Assembly: GCA_945980035.1 (NCBI GenBank)
Contig: CAMFQG010000005.1
Span: forward strand, 1-32,302
Origin: an uncultured Clostridia bacterium
GTDB lineage: Bacteria > Bacillota > Clostridia > Oscillospirales > Acutalibacteraceae
DNA length: 32,302 bases
Reading direction: 5' to 3'
The notes under the pieces were generated by a model that was not told where the DNA came from, searched no databases, and saw only the letters and a program-made list of their open reading frames with translations. A program made the translations under genes and the position numbers. Of this stretch, positions 9,541-18,619 are shown one piece after another. Numbering within the stretch: position 1 is the first letter of the stretch; each line of letters begins with the position of its first letter.

Positions 9541-10029
9541 TTAATAACCTTCCTTGCCGTCAAGGGAATCGTCGTTTACAATCCAGTCCTCAACGTAAAT
9601 TGCCGTAAATTTATCTTTGCTGTTTCTTACAACAACTCTCTTGATGCCGGCATTAATTATCATACGTTTACACATAGCACAGGAATTTGCGTTTTCGATG
9701 TATTCGCCTGTGTCATATTCCTTGCCCACCAGATACATAGTTGCGTCAATCATCTGTTCTCTTGGAGCGTGTATAATGGCATTAGCCTCTGCGTGAACGC
9801 TACGGCAAAGCTCATAGCGAGTTCCTCTGGGAATATTTTGCTGTGCACGTATGCAAGTGCCTAAGTCACTGCAATTCTTGCGTCCACGGGGAGCACCTAC
9901 GTAACCGGTAGAAACAATCTGGTCATTTTTAACGATAATAGCACCGTAGTTTCTGCGTATGCAGGTACCTCTTTCAAGGACAGTTTCTGCAATATCAAGA
10001 TAGTAGTTTTCTTTGTCAATACGTGGCAT
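9541..10029 (-). CDS. dCMP deaminase / ComEB-like
   Basis: CIRRNYGAIIVKNDQIVSTGYVGAPRG, VHAEANAI, CAMCKRMIINAGI zinc/catalytic motifs. Confidence 0.9.
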   Translation of the reverse strand: MPRIDKENYYLDIAETVLERGTCIRRNYGAIIVKNDQIVSTGYVGAPRGRKNCSDLGTCIRAQQNIPRGTRYELCRSVHAEANAIIHAPREQMIDATMYLVGKEYDTGEYIENANSCAMCKRMIINAGIKRVVVRNSKDKFTAIYVEDWIVNDDSLDGKEGY

Positions 10030-10058
10030 AATAACCCTCCTAAATCTAAACTAACTAT

Positions 10059-10087
10059 ATAATGCGATATTAATGTTAATTTGTCAA
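10059..10087 (-). promoter_or_regulatory. Putative sigma-A promoter for the dCMP deaminase gene
   Basis: On the minus strand, TTGACA (10087-10082), 17-nt spacer, CATTAT (10064-10059). Confidence 0.5.
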
Positions 10088-10090
10088 GAG

Positions 10091-10327
10091 TTATTTACTT
10101 AGCATTTTTATGCAATTTTTGCAGATAGATTTACCCATATATTCTTTTAGGTCATCACTGCTGCCACAGAAAACACAACCGGGTTCAGCTTTTGTAATAA
10201 CAATTTTGTTGTCCTCTACGTCAATTTTAATTGAATCGTTAACCCCTAAGTCAAGTCTTTTTCTGATATCCTTAGAAATTACTACTCTTCCAACTTCGTC
10301 AATTTTTTTATAACTTGTATAAACCAT
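10091..10327 (-). CDS. AbrB/SpoVT-family transcriptional regulator with C-terminal C4 zinc finger
   Basis: N-terminal swapped-hairpin AbrB domain (KKIDEVGRVVISKDIRKRLDLGVNDSIKIDVEDNKIVITK), then CVFCGSSDDLKEYMGKSICKNC. Confidence 0.85.
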   Translation of the reverse strand: MVYTSYKKIDEVGRVVISKDIRKRLDLGVNDSIKIDVEDNKIVITKAEPGCVFCGSSDDLKEYMGKSICKNCIKMLSK

Positions 10328-10385
10328 TACCTATCTCGCCCTTTCAGCTTCATTCTACCAAAAAACGGCAAAAACGTCAACATTT

Positions 10386-11015
10386 TTGAGAACTTTTTTA
10401 AAAAATATTTTTCGACAGGATTTGATAAATTTGAACATCTTATTTGGAGCTTTAATAATTATTGCAGTAGTATTCGGTTTGGTTACTCAAAATGGAGCCG
10501 GGCTGACACAGGGAGTAATTACAGGTGCAGAGGACAGCATTAATTTACTGTTGACAATGGCGGGAATGTTAATGCTTTGGTCGGGAATTATGGAAATTGC
10601 CGCAAGAGGCGGAGTTACAAAAATGATAGGTAAAGCTCTTGCACCAATTCTTCAAAGGCTTTTTAAAAATGTTAATAAAAACAGCAAAGCTTTGGAATAT
10701 ATCAGTATGAACGTAAGTGCCAATTTGCTGGGGCTTGGCAACGCCGCAACGCCATTTGGTTTATCTGCAATGAATCAGCTACATAGATTAGGCGGGGAAA
10801 GTGACAGAGCAACTGATGATATGGTTATGTTTGTAGTTATGAATACAGCTTCGATTCAAATTTTTCCAACTATGATTGGCTCTTTAAGACAGGCGTATTC
10901 AAGTACGGCACCCTTCGAAATTTTACCCTGTGTGTGGATTAGCTCTGCTACGGCTCTTGCAGTGGGGCTTATTATAGCGAAAAGCTTTTGTAACATAAAG
11001 CAAAGGAGTGATTAA
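10386..11015 (+). CDS. spmA: Spore maturation protein A
   Basis: Nucleoside-recognition membrane protein; NLLGLGNAATPFGLSAMNQLH, NTASIQIFPTMIG. Start uncertain; TTG 10431 downstream of AGGA is plausible. Confidence 0.85.
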   Translation: MRTFLKNIFRQDLINLNILFGALIIIAVVFGLVTQNGAGLTQGVITGAEDSINLLLTMAGMLMLWSGIMEIAARGGVTKMIGKALAPILQRLFKNVNKNSKALEYISMNVSANLLGLGNAATPFGLSAMNQLHRLGGESDRATDDMVMFVVMNTASIQIFPTMIGSLRQAYSSTAPFEILPCVWISSATALAVGLIIAKSFCNIKQRSD

Positions 11016-11016
11016 C

Positions 11017-11532
11017 ATGGATTACTTTGTACCGATTTTTATTGCAAGCGTTGTAGTAGTAGGACTCATAAGAAAGGTACCACTGTTTGATGCCTTTGTA
11101 GAGGGTGCTAAAAAGGGCTTTCAGATACTTTTAAATATTGCTCCAACTATTGTGGGACTTATAGTAGCAGTAGATATGCTTAAGGCAAGCGGTGCTATTG
11201 ATATGCTGTGTGACTTTATTTCTCCTCTTGCCGATACTTTGGGATTTCCAAAGGAAATTGTCCCCATGGTGCTATTAAGACCTGTATCAGGTGGAGGTTC
11301 AACAGCTTTGCTGACAAATATATACAAGGATTGCGGTCCCGACAGCTTTGCAGGTCAGGTGGCGTCTGTACTTGCCGGCTCTACAGAAACGACGTTTTAC
11401 GCCACAGCAGTTTACTACGGAAGTGTGAAGGTAAAGAAAATCCGCCACACTTTGGTGGCGGCACTTTCTGCGGATTTTACTGCGGCGGTTATGGCTGTGT
11501 TAACGGTCAGGCTGATTTTAGGAAGTGGCTGA
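11017..11532 (+). CDS. spmB: Spore maturation protein B
   Basis: MDYFVPIFIASVVVVGLIRKVPLFDAFVEGAKKGF, LLRPVSGGGSTALLTNI, GSTETTFYATAVYYGSVKVKKIRH; ATG 11017 after AAAGGAG. Confidence 0.9.
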   Translation: MDYFVPIFIASVVVVGLIRKVPLFDAFVEGAKKGFQILLNIAPTIVGLIVAVDMLKASGAIDMLCDFISPLADTLGFPKEIVPMVLLRPVSGGGSTALLTNIYKDCGPDSFAGQVASVLAGSTETTFYATAVYYGSVKVKKIRHTLVAALSADFTAAVMAVLTVRLILGSG

Positions 11533-11550
11533 ATTTTGTATCAAATAATA

Positions 11551-12939
11551 CTATCTCATACGAATTATTTTTTTAACTAACTTTTTAGGGTTAAAGGGGA
11601 ACAGGGGATATAGGTAGCTTTTTCCCGATAATGTGCGGTTGCAGATTGCTGTTAACAATACAATTATTCCCCCTGCAACGAAACCTATTATATTAAAGAA
11701 GTAGGTCATCAGCAGTAAGAAAATTCTTGAAAATTTTATAGTGTAGCCCAGCTCGTAGTTTGGCTGAGTATAATTTGCAACGGTGACAAATGCCATATAT
11801 AAAATAGCCTCGTAACTGCACCAGCCTGCTTGTACGGAAAAGTCCGACAAGGCAATAGCTCCGATTATGCTCAAAGGCGTAGTCAGGGAATTTGGTGTGT
11901 TTAGAGAAGCAAGACGCAGACCGTCAATACCGATTTCAATAATAATCAGTTGCAAAACTATGGGAATGTTTTGCGCTTCATCAATTAATGTGAACTCCAA
12001 AGCTTTTGGTACTATTGAGGGGTTTTGTAACAGCAACAGCCACACCGGTGTCAGAAACAATGAAATGAATGTTATCATATACCGTGCAAGCCTTAAATAA
12101 GTGCCTGTAATAGGGGAAAAGTAGTAATCGTCAGCCTCTTCTAAAATATCAAATACTGAAGTGGGTAGTATTAAAGCGACAGGTGAATTGTCAACTATTA
12201 TAGCGATATTGCCTTTTAAAATTGAATTTGAGGTTGTGTCGGGTCGTTCAGTGCTTTTCACCTTTGGCATAGGATTGAACCATCGGTGGGGGTAAATAGC
12301 CTCAACTAAGCTTTGACTGCTCATAGTCAGAGATTCTTGGGTTATGCTGTTTATTCTGTCTTTTAATTTCTTTAAAAGAACTTTATCTACCTTGCTGTCC
12401 ATATAGCAAATTGCAATATCAGTTTTGGACTTTGTGCCTGCCTGCATAGCTTCAACACGCAAATCACCGCTACGGATACGTCTGCGAATAAGTGCTGTGT
12501 TTAACACCATAGTTTCTACAAATCCGTCACGGCTACCGAAAATAACCTTGTCGTTTTCAGGCTCTGAGGTATCACGCTGGGGGTAAGTTCGTGAGTCAAT
12601 TAGGATAACTTTTTCAAAGCCGTCAACTAAAAGTCCGCATACGCCTGACAATATCATAGTAGTAGCTTTTTCAAAGTCTTCTGTTGTGTCAACCTCTACA
12701 TAAGGCACAAAACCTGCCTTGAATTTCTCTACGCTCTCAACGTCCTCTTCCTTAACATTTTTATAGAAAAACTCAATAATTTTTTCCATAATATCGTCTT
12801 TTATAAAACCGTCCACAAAATACAGGGCGGCTTTTTTATTTGCAATTTTAATTTGTCTTTCCACTAAGTCAAAGCTTTTGTCAAAATGCAAGCTGTTGTT
12901 GAGCTTTTCTCTTTGATATTTAAAACTTGTATTATCCAT
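11551..12939 (-). CDS. Spore germination protein, GerA/SpoVAF family
   Basis: FDLVERQIKIANKKAALYFVDGFIKDDIMEKIIEF, IDSRTYPQRDTSEPENDKVIFGSRDGFVETMVLNTALIRRRIR, EAIYPHRWFNPMPKVKSTERPD, plus C-terminal TM segments. Confidence 0.92.
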   Translation of the reverse strand: MDNTSFKYQREKLNNSLHFDKSFDLVERQIKIANKKAALYFVDGFIKDDIMEKIIEFFYKNVKEEDVESVEKFKAGFVPYVEVDTTEDFEKATTMILSGVCGLLVDGFEKVILIDSRTYPQRDTSEPENDKVIFGSRDGFVETMVLNTALIRRRIRSGDLRVEAMQAGTKSKTDIAICYMDSKVDKVLLKKLKDRINSITQESLTMSSQSLVEAIYPHRWFNPMPKVKSTERPDTTSNSILKGNIAIIVDNSPVALILPTSVFDILEEADDYYFSPITGTYLRLARYMITFISLFLTPVWLLLLQNPSIVPKALEFTLIDEAQNIPIVLQLIIIEIGIDGLRLASLNTPNSLTTPLSIIGAIALSDFSVQAGWCSYEAILYMAFVTVANYTQPNYELGYTIKFSRIFLLLMTYFFNIIGFVAGGIIVLLTAICNRTLSGKSYLYPLFPFNPKKLVKKIIRMR

Positions 12940-13056
12940 TTTATCACCGTAAATATTTTGCCAATTTTTTATAAATTTATTAAAACTTGCGTTTTACTAT
13001 GCAATTATTCTGTTTTTCTTAGTGTCAATAGAGCTTGGTTATGAAAGGATGATTAA

Positions 13057-13524
13057 ATGAAAAAGCTAACAAAAAAGGAAAAAGCCTTTTGCCGAGGCTT
13101 CCTTGAAAAGGGAAGTATTGCCGAGGCTGAAAGCTATGCCGGTATATCAAAGGGCGGAAGTGAATTAATCTGTCGTGACGATATTTTAGAGGAAATTGAA
13201 AGATTGTCACAGCTACAGAATAAAAGCCTTAAACAACGTGCAAGGTCAGGGCTTATGCGACTTGCAACGGGAAATATTGCAGATGCGGTAAGCCTTATCA
13301 GTATGAAGGATTATGACAGCGAAAAGCTAAAGAATATGGATTTGTTTATGGTTTCCGAAATAAAGCGCTCGGAAAAAGGACAGATTGAAATTAAGTTTTT
13401 CGATAGGTTCAAGGCTTTGGAAAAGCTCAGCGACGATTGCGAAACAAGTGAAAATTCTACTCCCTTTTATGATGCGCTGATGATAGGGGCAAAGACTTTG
13501 GAAAGGGAAACAAATGGCGATTAA
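13057..13524 (+). CDS. Phage terminase small subunit (XtmA-like)
   Basis: KKLTKKEKAFCRGFLEKGSIAEAESYAGISKGGSELICRDDILEEIERL HTH-like; directly precedes and overlaps terL. Confidence 0.8.
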   Translation: MKKLTKKEKAFCRGFLEKGSIAEAESYAGISKGGSELICRDDILEEIERLSQLQNKSLKQRARSGLMRLATGNIADAVSLISMKDYDSEKLKNMDLFMVSEIKRSEKGQIEIKFFDRFKALEKLSDDCETSENSTPFYDALMIGAKTLERETNGD

Positions 13525-14755
13525 ACCCTTTTCAAAAAAGCAAATGCGAGTTTTAACCTGGTGGTGTAAGGGAAGCAGGTATGCACACAAGGATGCAATA
13601 ATCTGTGACGGGGCTGTGCGTTCCGGCAAGACCTTTTGTATGTCACTGTCATTTGTATTTTGGATGTTCTACAAGTTTAACGGTATGAGCTTTGCAATAT
13701 GCGGTAAAACAATTCGCTCCGCAAGGAGAAATATAATTACTCCGATGATTTCTACGTTGCAGTCCTTGGGCTTTGATGTTAATGAAAAGCTCAGCGAAAA
13801 CTTTATTGTAATAAGGTACAAGGGCAGAGAAAACCGAATTTACATTTTCGGCGGTAAGGATGAAAGCAGTGCGTCATTGGTACAGGGTATGACTCTTGCA
13901 GGGGTGTTGTTTGACGAGGTTGCGTTGATGCCGCGTTCTTTTGTGGAGCAGGCTTTGGCTCGTTGCTCTGTTGAGGGCAGTACATTTTGGTTTAACTGTA
14001 ACCCTGAGTATCCTGCCCATTGGTTCTACAGAAATTGGATACTTAACGCCAAAAAGAAAAATGCGTTATATATCCATTTTACAATGGAGGACAACCCGTC
14101 CCTGTCCAAGGAAACGCTTGAAAGGTACAAGACCTTATATACAGGTACTTTTTACCAAAGGTTTATTTTGGGCAAATGGGTAGCTACAAGCGGAGCAATT
14201 TATCCTTTTATGAACGAAAGCTCTTATGTAAGCGTTCCATCAGGTCCATTTGAAAAGTATGCAGTTTCCTGTGACTACGGAACAGTAAATCCTGCTTCAT
14301 TCGGACTGTGGGCGCTTAAAGAAAATTGCTGGTATCGTATTGACGAGTATTACTTTGACTCACGAAAACACGGCTATCAGAAAACCGACGAGGAGCATTA
14401 TGAGGCTCTTTGTGAGCTGATAGGGAATCGTAAGATTTCAACTGTCACAGCAGACCCGTCAGCAGCTTCCTTTATAGAAACAATAAAACGTCACGGAGAA
14501 TATACTGTAACTCCTGCCACAAATGATGTTTTAAACGGAATACGTCAAACGGCAACAGCCTTGAAAGAGGGCAGAATAAAAATCTGCAACAACTGTCTTG
14601 ACAGTATAAGGGAGTTTTCCCTGTACCGATGGAACGAAAAAGGCCTTGATATACCTATAAAGGAAAACGACCACGCAATGGATGATATTAGATATTTTGT
14701 GGCAACAATTCTTGACGGCGGTACGAGCTTTTCTGTTGTTGCCGCCAGAAGATAA
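13514..14755 (+). CDS. Phage terminase large subunit (PBSX/XtmB-like)
   Basis: Walker A-like GAVRSGKT, Walker B-like VLFDEV, nuclease-type acidic positions (SCDYGTVNPASFGLW, TADPSAASF, NDHAMDDIRYF). Confidence 0.93.
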   Translation: MAIKPFSKKQMRVLTWWCKGSRYAHKDAIICDGAVRSGKTFCMSLSFVFWMFYKFNGMSFAICGKTIRSARRNIITPMISTLQSLGFDVNEKLSENFIVIRYKGRENRIYIFGGKDESSASLVQGMTLAGVLFDEVALMPRSFVEQALARCSVEGSTFWFNCNPEYPAHWFYRNWILNAKKKNALYIHFTMEDNPSLSKETLERYKTLYTGTFYQRFILGKWVATSGAIYPFMNESSYVSVPSGPFEKYAVSCDYGTVNPASFGLWALKENCWYRIDEYYFDSRKHGYQKTDEEHYEALCELIGNRKISTVTADPSAASFIETIKRHGEYTVTPATNDVLNGIRQTATALKEGRIKICNNCLDSIREFSLYRWNEKGLDIPIKENDHAMDDIRYFVATILDGGTSFSVVAARR

Positions 14756-14769
14756 CAGGAGGAAATGTA

Positions 14770-15927
14770 TTGAATTTCTTTAAAAGAAATAAAATCAAAG
14801 AGAATAACAGGCTTGTGTATCCTGTGCCTACTACCTCAGGAAAGCACCCTTTTTCCCTTATTAACAATTACACACCTTTAACAAAAACAGAATTTGAACT
14901 GTACAGGAGCCTGAGAGAAGCTGTGCCTATTATTGATGCGGCTATCGAAAAGACAATAAGACTGATAGGTAATTTTAAGGTTATTACGGAAGATAAATCA
15001 GCCCAAAGGTCTTTGGATGATTTTTTGGCAAATGTGTTGACTACCGGCGGTAACTATGGAATTTATCCCTTTATTGCCACTTATCTTGATGAAATGCTGA
15101 CCTACGGACAGGCGGTGGGTGAGATAGTGCTCAGCAACGATAATTCCCAAATAGCCGCTCTGTACAATGCAAGCTTTGATGATGTTGAAATTACCAATGA
15201 CGGTAATCCGCTTAATTTGATTGTTTGCAAAAAGGACAACGGACTGACTCCTGCTCCTTATCAAAATCTGATTATGGCTACCTTGCTGAATCCTGAGCCA
15301 AATAATGTGCGAGGTAAATCTATTTTGCAAGGGCTTCCATTTGTAAGCTCCATACTTATTAAGATATTTAATGCCATAGGCAATAACTGGGATAGGGTAG
15401 GTAATATTCGATACGCTGTTACATATAAGCCTGACACAAATTCTGCGTCTGTAACAGCCAAGCAGGCACAGCAGATTGCCGATGAATGGAGCAAGGCTAT
15501 GCGAAGCACAGAGGTGTGCGACTTTGTATCGGTAGGTGACGTAAACATAAAGGTAATCGGTTCGGATAACCAGATTTTAGATTGTGATGTACCTATAAGA
15601 CACCTGCTTGAACAGGTTGTATCAAAGCTTGCATTACCGCCCTTTGTGCTTGGACTGAGCTGGTCAAGTACCGAGCGAATGAGTGTACAGCAGGCGGATA
15701 TTCTCACAAGCGAGCTTGAATATTACAGAACTCTGATTAATCCTGTAATACTGAAAATTGTAAATATGTACCTAAGGCTTAAGGGCTTTAATACAAGCGC
15801 AGAGGTAAAGTGGGATTTAATTAACCTACAGGATGAGCTGGAGCTTTCACAGGCACGTCTGAACAATGCACAGGCTATGGAAATTGAACAAAGAATACCA
15901 AAATCAGAAACGGAGGTCGAGGTTTGA
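14770..15927 (+). CDS. Phage portal protein
   Basis: LREAVPIIDAAIEKTIRLIGNFKV, YGQAVGEIV, SKLALPPFVLGLSWSSTERMSVQQADILTSEL; position after TerL; TTG start. Confidence 0.85.
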   Translation: MNFFKRNKIKENNRLVYPVPTTSGKHPFSLINNYTPLTKTEFELYRSLREAVPIIDAAIEKTIRLIGNFKVITEDKSAQRSLDDFLANVLTTGGNYGIYPFIATYLDEMLTYGQAVGEIVLSNDNSQIAALYNASFDDVEITNDGNPLNLIVCKKDNGLTPAPYQNLIMATLLNPEPNNVRGKSILQGLPFVSSILIKIFNAIGNNWDRVGNIRYAVTYKPDTNSASVTAKQAQQIADEWSKAMRSTEVCDFVSVGDVNIKVIGSDNQILDCDVPIRHLLEQVVSKLALPPFVLGLSWSSTERMSVQQADILTSELEYYRTLINPVILKIVNMYLRLKGFNTSAEVKWDLINLQDELELSQARLNNAQAMEIEQRIPKSETEVEV

Positions 15928-16883
15928 AAACAGGAAAAGTTATAAAAGGCCAAAACATTCAGCAGGGTGAGCTTGACTTAATCAACAAGTACTCCCGCAG
16001 AGAGCTTTCGCAAGAGGAAGTTTATGTATTTTCAGTAGTTCTTTGTGACAATGATGTTGACAGGGATTTTGAGAGATTTACCGTAGAAAGCCTTACTGAG
16101 CTTGAAAAGCTGTTTGTAGGCAAGACAGGTATATTTGACCACAACCCAAAGGCTGAAAATCAGACAGCCCGTATTATCAGCTGTAAGGTTGAAAATGTAC
16201 AGGGAAAAACCAACAGTCTTGGTGACGATTATTTCAGGCTGACTGCAAGGGCGTATATGCCCGTAAGCGACAAAAACAAAGATTTGATTTTGTCCATTGA
16301 CAGCGGTATTTCCAAAGAGGTTAGTGTGGGATGTGCTGTTGAAGAAACGCGTTGCAGTATTTGCGGTAAGGCTATAAATTCCCCTGAGTGCTGTCACGTT
16401 AAGGGTGAAACATACGGCGGTAAGCTGTGTTACGGTGAGCTTATTAATCCCTATGACGCATATGAATGGAGCTTTGTGGCTGTTCCTGCTCAAAAACAGG
16501 CAGGAGTAATCAAAGCTTATAACAGAAAGGATTTGACTATGACAGATATTTTAAAGTCTATTGATAACAGTGAGGCTATTACACTGACAGAAAAGGATAG
16601 CAGAAAGCTAAAAAATTATATTGATAATTTAAAGAAACAGGCAGCTGACGGAGTAATGTATCGCAACTCTTTAATTGCAGATGTATTAAAGTATTCGGCA
16701 ATTGTGCAACCTGAGATTTCAAGAAAAACTATGGAATCTGTTGCAGAGCATTTAAGTGTTGACGAGCTGAAGGAATTTAAGCTTGCATACAGCAGAAAAT
16801 CTGCCGATTTTTTACCGTCAAAGCCACAGCTTTTCAAGGAAAAAGCAGAAACAAAAAATAACAATACAGAATTTAAGATTTAA
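15924..16883 (+). CDS. Prohead protease/XkdF-like protein with Cys-rich insert and helical C-terminal (scaffold-like) region
   Basis: GIFDHNPKAENQTARI, SIDSGISKEVSVGC, CSICGKAINSPECCH, YEWSFVAVPAQKQAGV; between portal and capsid; TTGA overlap with portal. Confidence 0.75.
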   Translation: MKTGKVIKGQNIQQGELDLINKYSRRELSQEEVYVFSVVLCDNDVDRDFERFTVESLTELEKLFVGKTGIFDHNPKAENQTARIISCKVENVQGKTNSLGDDYFRLTARAYMPVSDKNKDLILSIDSGISKEVSVGCAVEETRCSICGKAINSPECCHVKGETYGGKLCYGELINPYDAYEWSFVAVPAQKQAGVIKAYNRKDLTMTDILKSIDNSEAITLTEKDSRKLKNYIDNLKKQAADGVMYRNSLIADVLKYSAIVQPEISRKTMESVAEHLSVDELKEFKLAYSRKSADFLPSKPQLFKEKAETKNNNTEFKI

Positions 16884-16894
16884 CGGAGGTTTAT

Positions 16895-17227
16895 ATGAAC
16901 GTAGATTTTAAGGGCTACGGCGAGAACGTAGCTACATTTTTAGCAGATAATTTAGTAAAAGAGGGCGACTTAGTAAAGGTTAGCGACAACTACAAGGTAA
17001 CAGCCTGCACAGCAGGAGATGCGATTACAGGTGTGTGCGTAGGTGTTCGTGACGGTTATGCCGCAGTTCAGCTTTCAGGTTATGTTGAGGTACCTGCAAC
17101 AGCTCTGATTGCAACAGGCTACAAGGGTATTTGTGCAAACAACAGCACTACTGCAAAAACCGATACTAACGCAAAGCAGTATTTAGTAATTTATTCAACT
17201 GCAAATACAGTAGGATTTATACTTTAA
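16895..17227 (+). CDS. Putative capsid decoration/stabilisation protein
   Basis: Beta-rich 110 aa (VKEGDLVKVSDNYKVTACTAGDAITGVCVGVRDGYAAVQLSGYVEVPA) directly upstream of the major capsid gene; looks like the DUF2190-type group. Confidence 0.6.
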   Translation: MNVDFKGYGENVATFLADNLVKEGDLVKVSDNYKVTACTAGDAITGVCVGVRDGYAAVQLSGYVEVPATALIATGYKGICANNSTTAKTDTNAKQYLVIYSTANTVGFIL

Positions 17228-17240
17228 GGAGGAATTATAA

Positions 17241-18251
17241 ATGGCAAATTTTGAAAACATTTCTATTGAAAAGGGTATGTATCAGACACGAGGCAAAAGC
17301 CTCAGCGATGTGCTTGAAACACTTGACCCGTCAGAAAACTATGCAGGTACTTCACTTGAGGGACTTGACGCTTTTGGCAGACAGCTGAAAAGATTTGATA
17401 TTAAGGTATCGGGAAAGGGCAGTGACTGTGTGGAAAAATTCTTCCAGACAAGCAACTCAGCGGCGCTGTTCCCTGAATATGTAAGCAGAGCTGTAAAGCA
17501 GGGTATGGAACAGGCAGATATTATTCCGGATATTGTGGCAACAGTTACAAATATTGAGGGTATGGACTACCGTTCTATTGCGTCTGTCCCATCAGAGGAT
17601 GACAAAACCCTAAAGATTGTAGCCGAGGGGGCTAAAATTCCCCAGACAGTAGTTAAAACACAGGAAAACCTTGTAAAGCTACATAAGAGAGGCAGAATGT
17701 TGGTGTCATCATATGAGGCACTTCGTTTCCAAAGACTTGATTTATTCACAGTAACACTTAATCAGATAGGCGCATATATTAGACGTGCACAGCTAAAGGA
17801 CGCTGTTGACGTGTTACTAAACGGTGACGGCAATAATAATCCTTGTACTGTAATCGACGTTGAAAACTCAGGGAATATTTCCTACAAGGATTTGCTAAAG
17901 CTTTGGGCTGATTTGAACCCATACGAGCTTAACACAATTCTTGCACCTACTGATGCTATGCAGACAATTCTGTCAATGGACGAAATGAAGGACAGCACCG
18001 CAGGTCTGAACTTTCAGGGTACAGGTAAAATGGTTACACCCCTTGGTGCAACTCTCTTGCATACTCCTTCTATTCCATCAGGTAAAATTATCGGTCTTGA
18101 CAAAAACTGTGCTCTTGAAATGGTACAGGCAGGCGATATTGTTACCGACTACGACAAGCTCATTGACCGCCAGCTTGAGCGTGCAGCAATAAGCTGTACC
18201 GCAGGCTTTGCAAAAATCTTCAAGGAGTCTTCCAAGGCTCTGTCCTACTGA
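17241..18251 (+). CDS. Major capsid protein (HK97-fold type)
   Basis: 336 aa; SSYEALRFQRLDLFTVTLNQIGAYIRRAQLKDAVDVLLNGDG, ILAPTDAMQTIL; position and strong RBS (AAGGAGG). Confidence 0.82.
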   Translation: MANFENISIEKGMYQTRGKSLSDVLETLDPSENYAGTSLEGLDAFGRQLKRFDIKVSGKGSDCVEKFFQTSNSAALFPEYVSRAVKQGMEQADIIPDIVATVTNIEGMDYRSIASVPSEDDKTLKIVAEGAKIPQTVVKTQENLVKLHKRGRMLVSSYEALRFQRLDLFTVTLNQIGAYIRRAQLKDAVDVLLNGDGNNNPCTVIDVENSGNISYKDLLKLWADLNPYELNTILAPTDAMQTILSMDEMKDSTAGLNFQGTGKMVTPLGATLLHTPSIPSGKIIGLDKNCALEMVQAGDIVTDYDKLIDRQLERAAISCTAGFAKIFKESSKALSY

Positions 18252-18263
18252 TAAGGTGATACC

Positions 18264-18617
18264 TTGGATTTTAATGTTACTTTAGACAGATTTAAGTTAG
18301 TGTCAGGACTTGCGGATGAAGAGGTTTCAAAGTGGTTTCAGGTTATAAGGGACGCATCGGAGTATGTCTATTCCCTTGTAACAAAGGACAGCTTAACTGA
18401 CGGAGATAAAACACGTCTGGATAAGGCGGCAGGAATTTACGCATATTATAAGTATCTTTTATATTCCCAAAGCTTAGAAAACAGCTTTAGCGTAGGCGAG
18501 GTTTCCGTAACAGAAAATAAAGAGAGAGTAAAAGACGCACAACAAATGTGGGAAAAAGAAAAGTCTGATATTGGGGATATTATCACAGCTACTAACTTTT
18601 TATTCAAGAGGATATAG
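18264..18617 (+). CDS. Putative head-tail connector protein
   Basis: 117 aa helical protein right after the capsid gene; TTG start; position only. Confidence 0.5.
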   Translation: MDFNVTLDRFKLVSGLADEEVSKWFQVIRDASEYVYSLVTKDSLTDGDKTRLDKAAGIYAYYKYLLYSQSLENSFSVGEVSVTENKERVKDAQQMWEKEKSDIGDIITATNFLFKRI

Positions 18618-18619
18618 CT

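Noticed and set aside
14998-16493. Minus-strand ORFs of 110-153 aa within portal/protease genes
   Set aside because: Opposite to a dense co-directional phage operon; no recognisable product or RBS.
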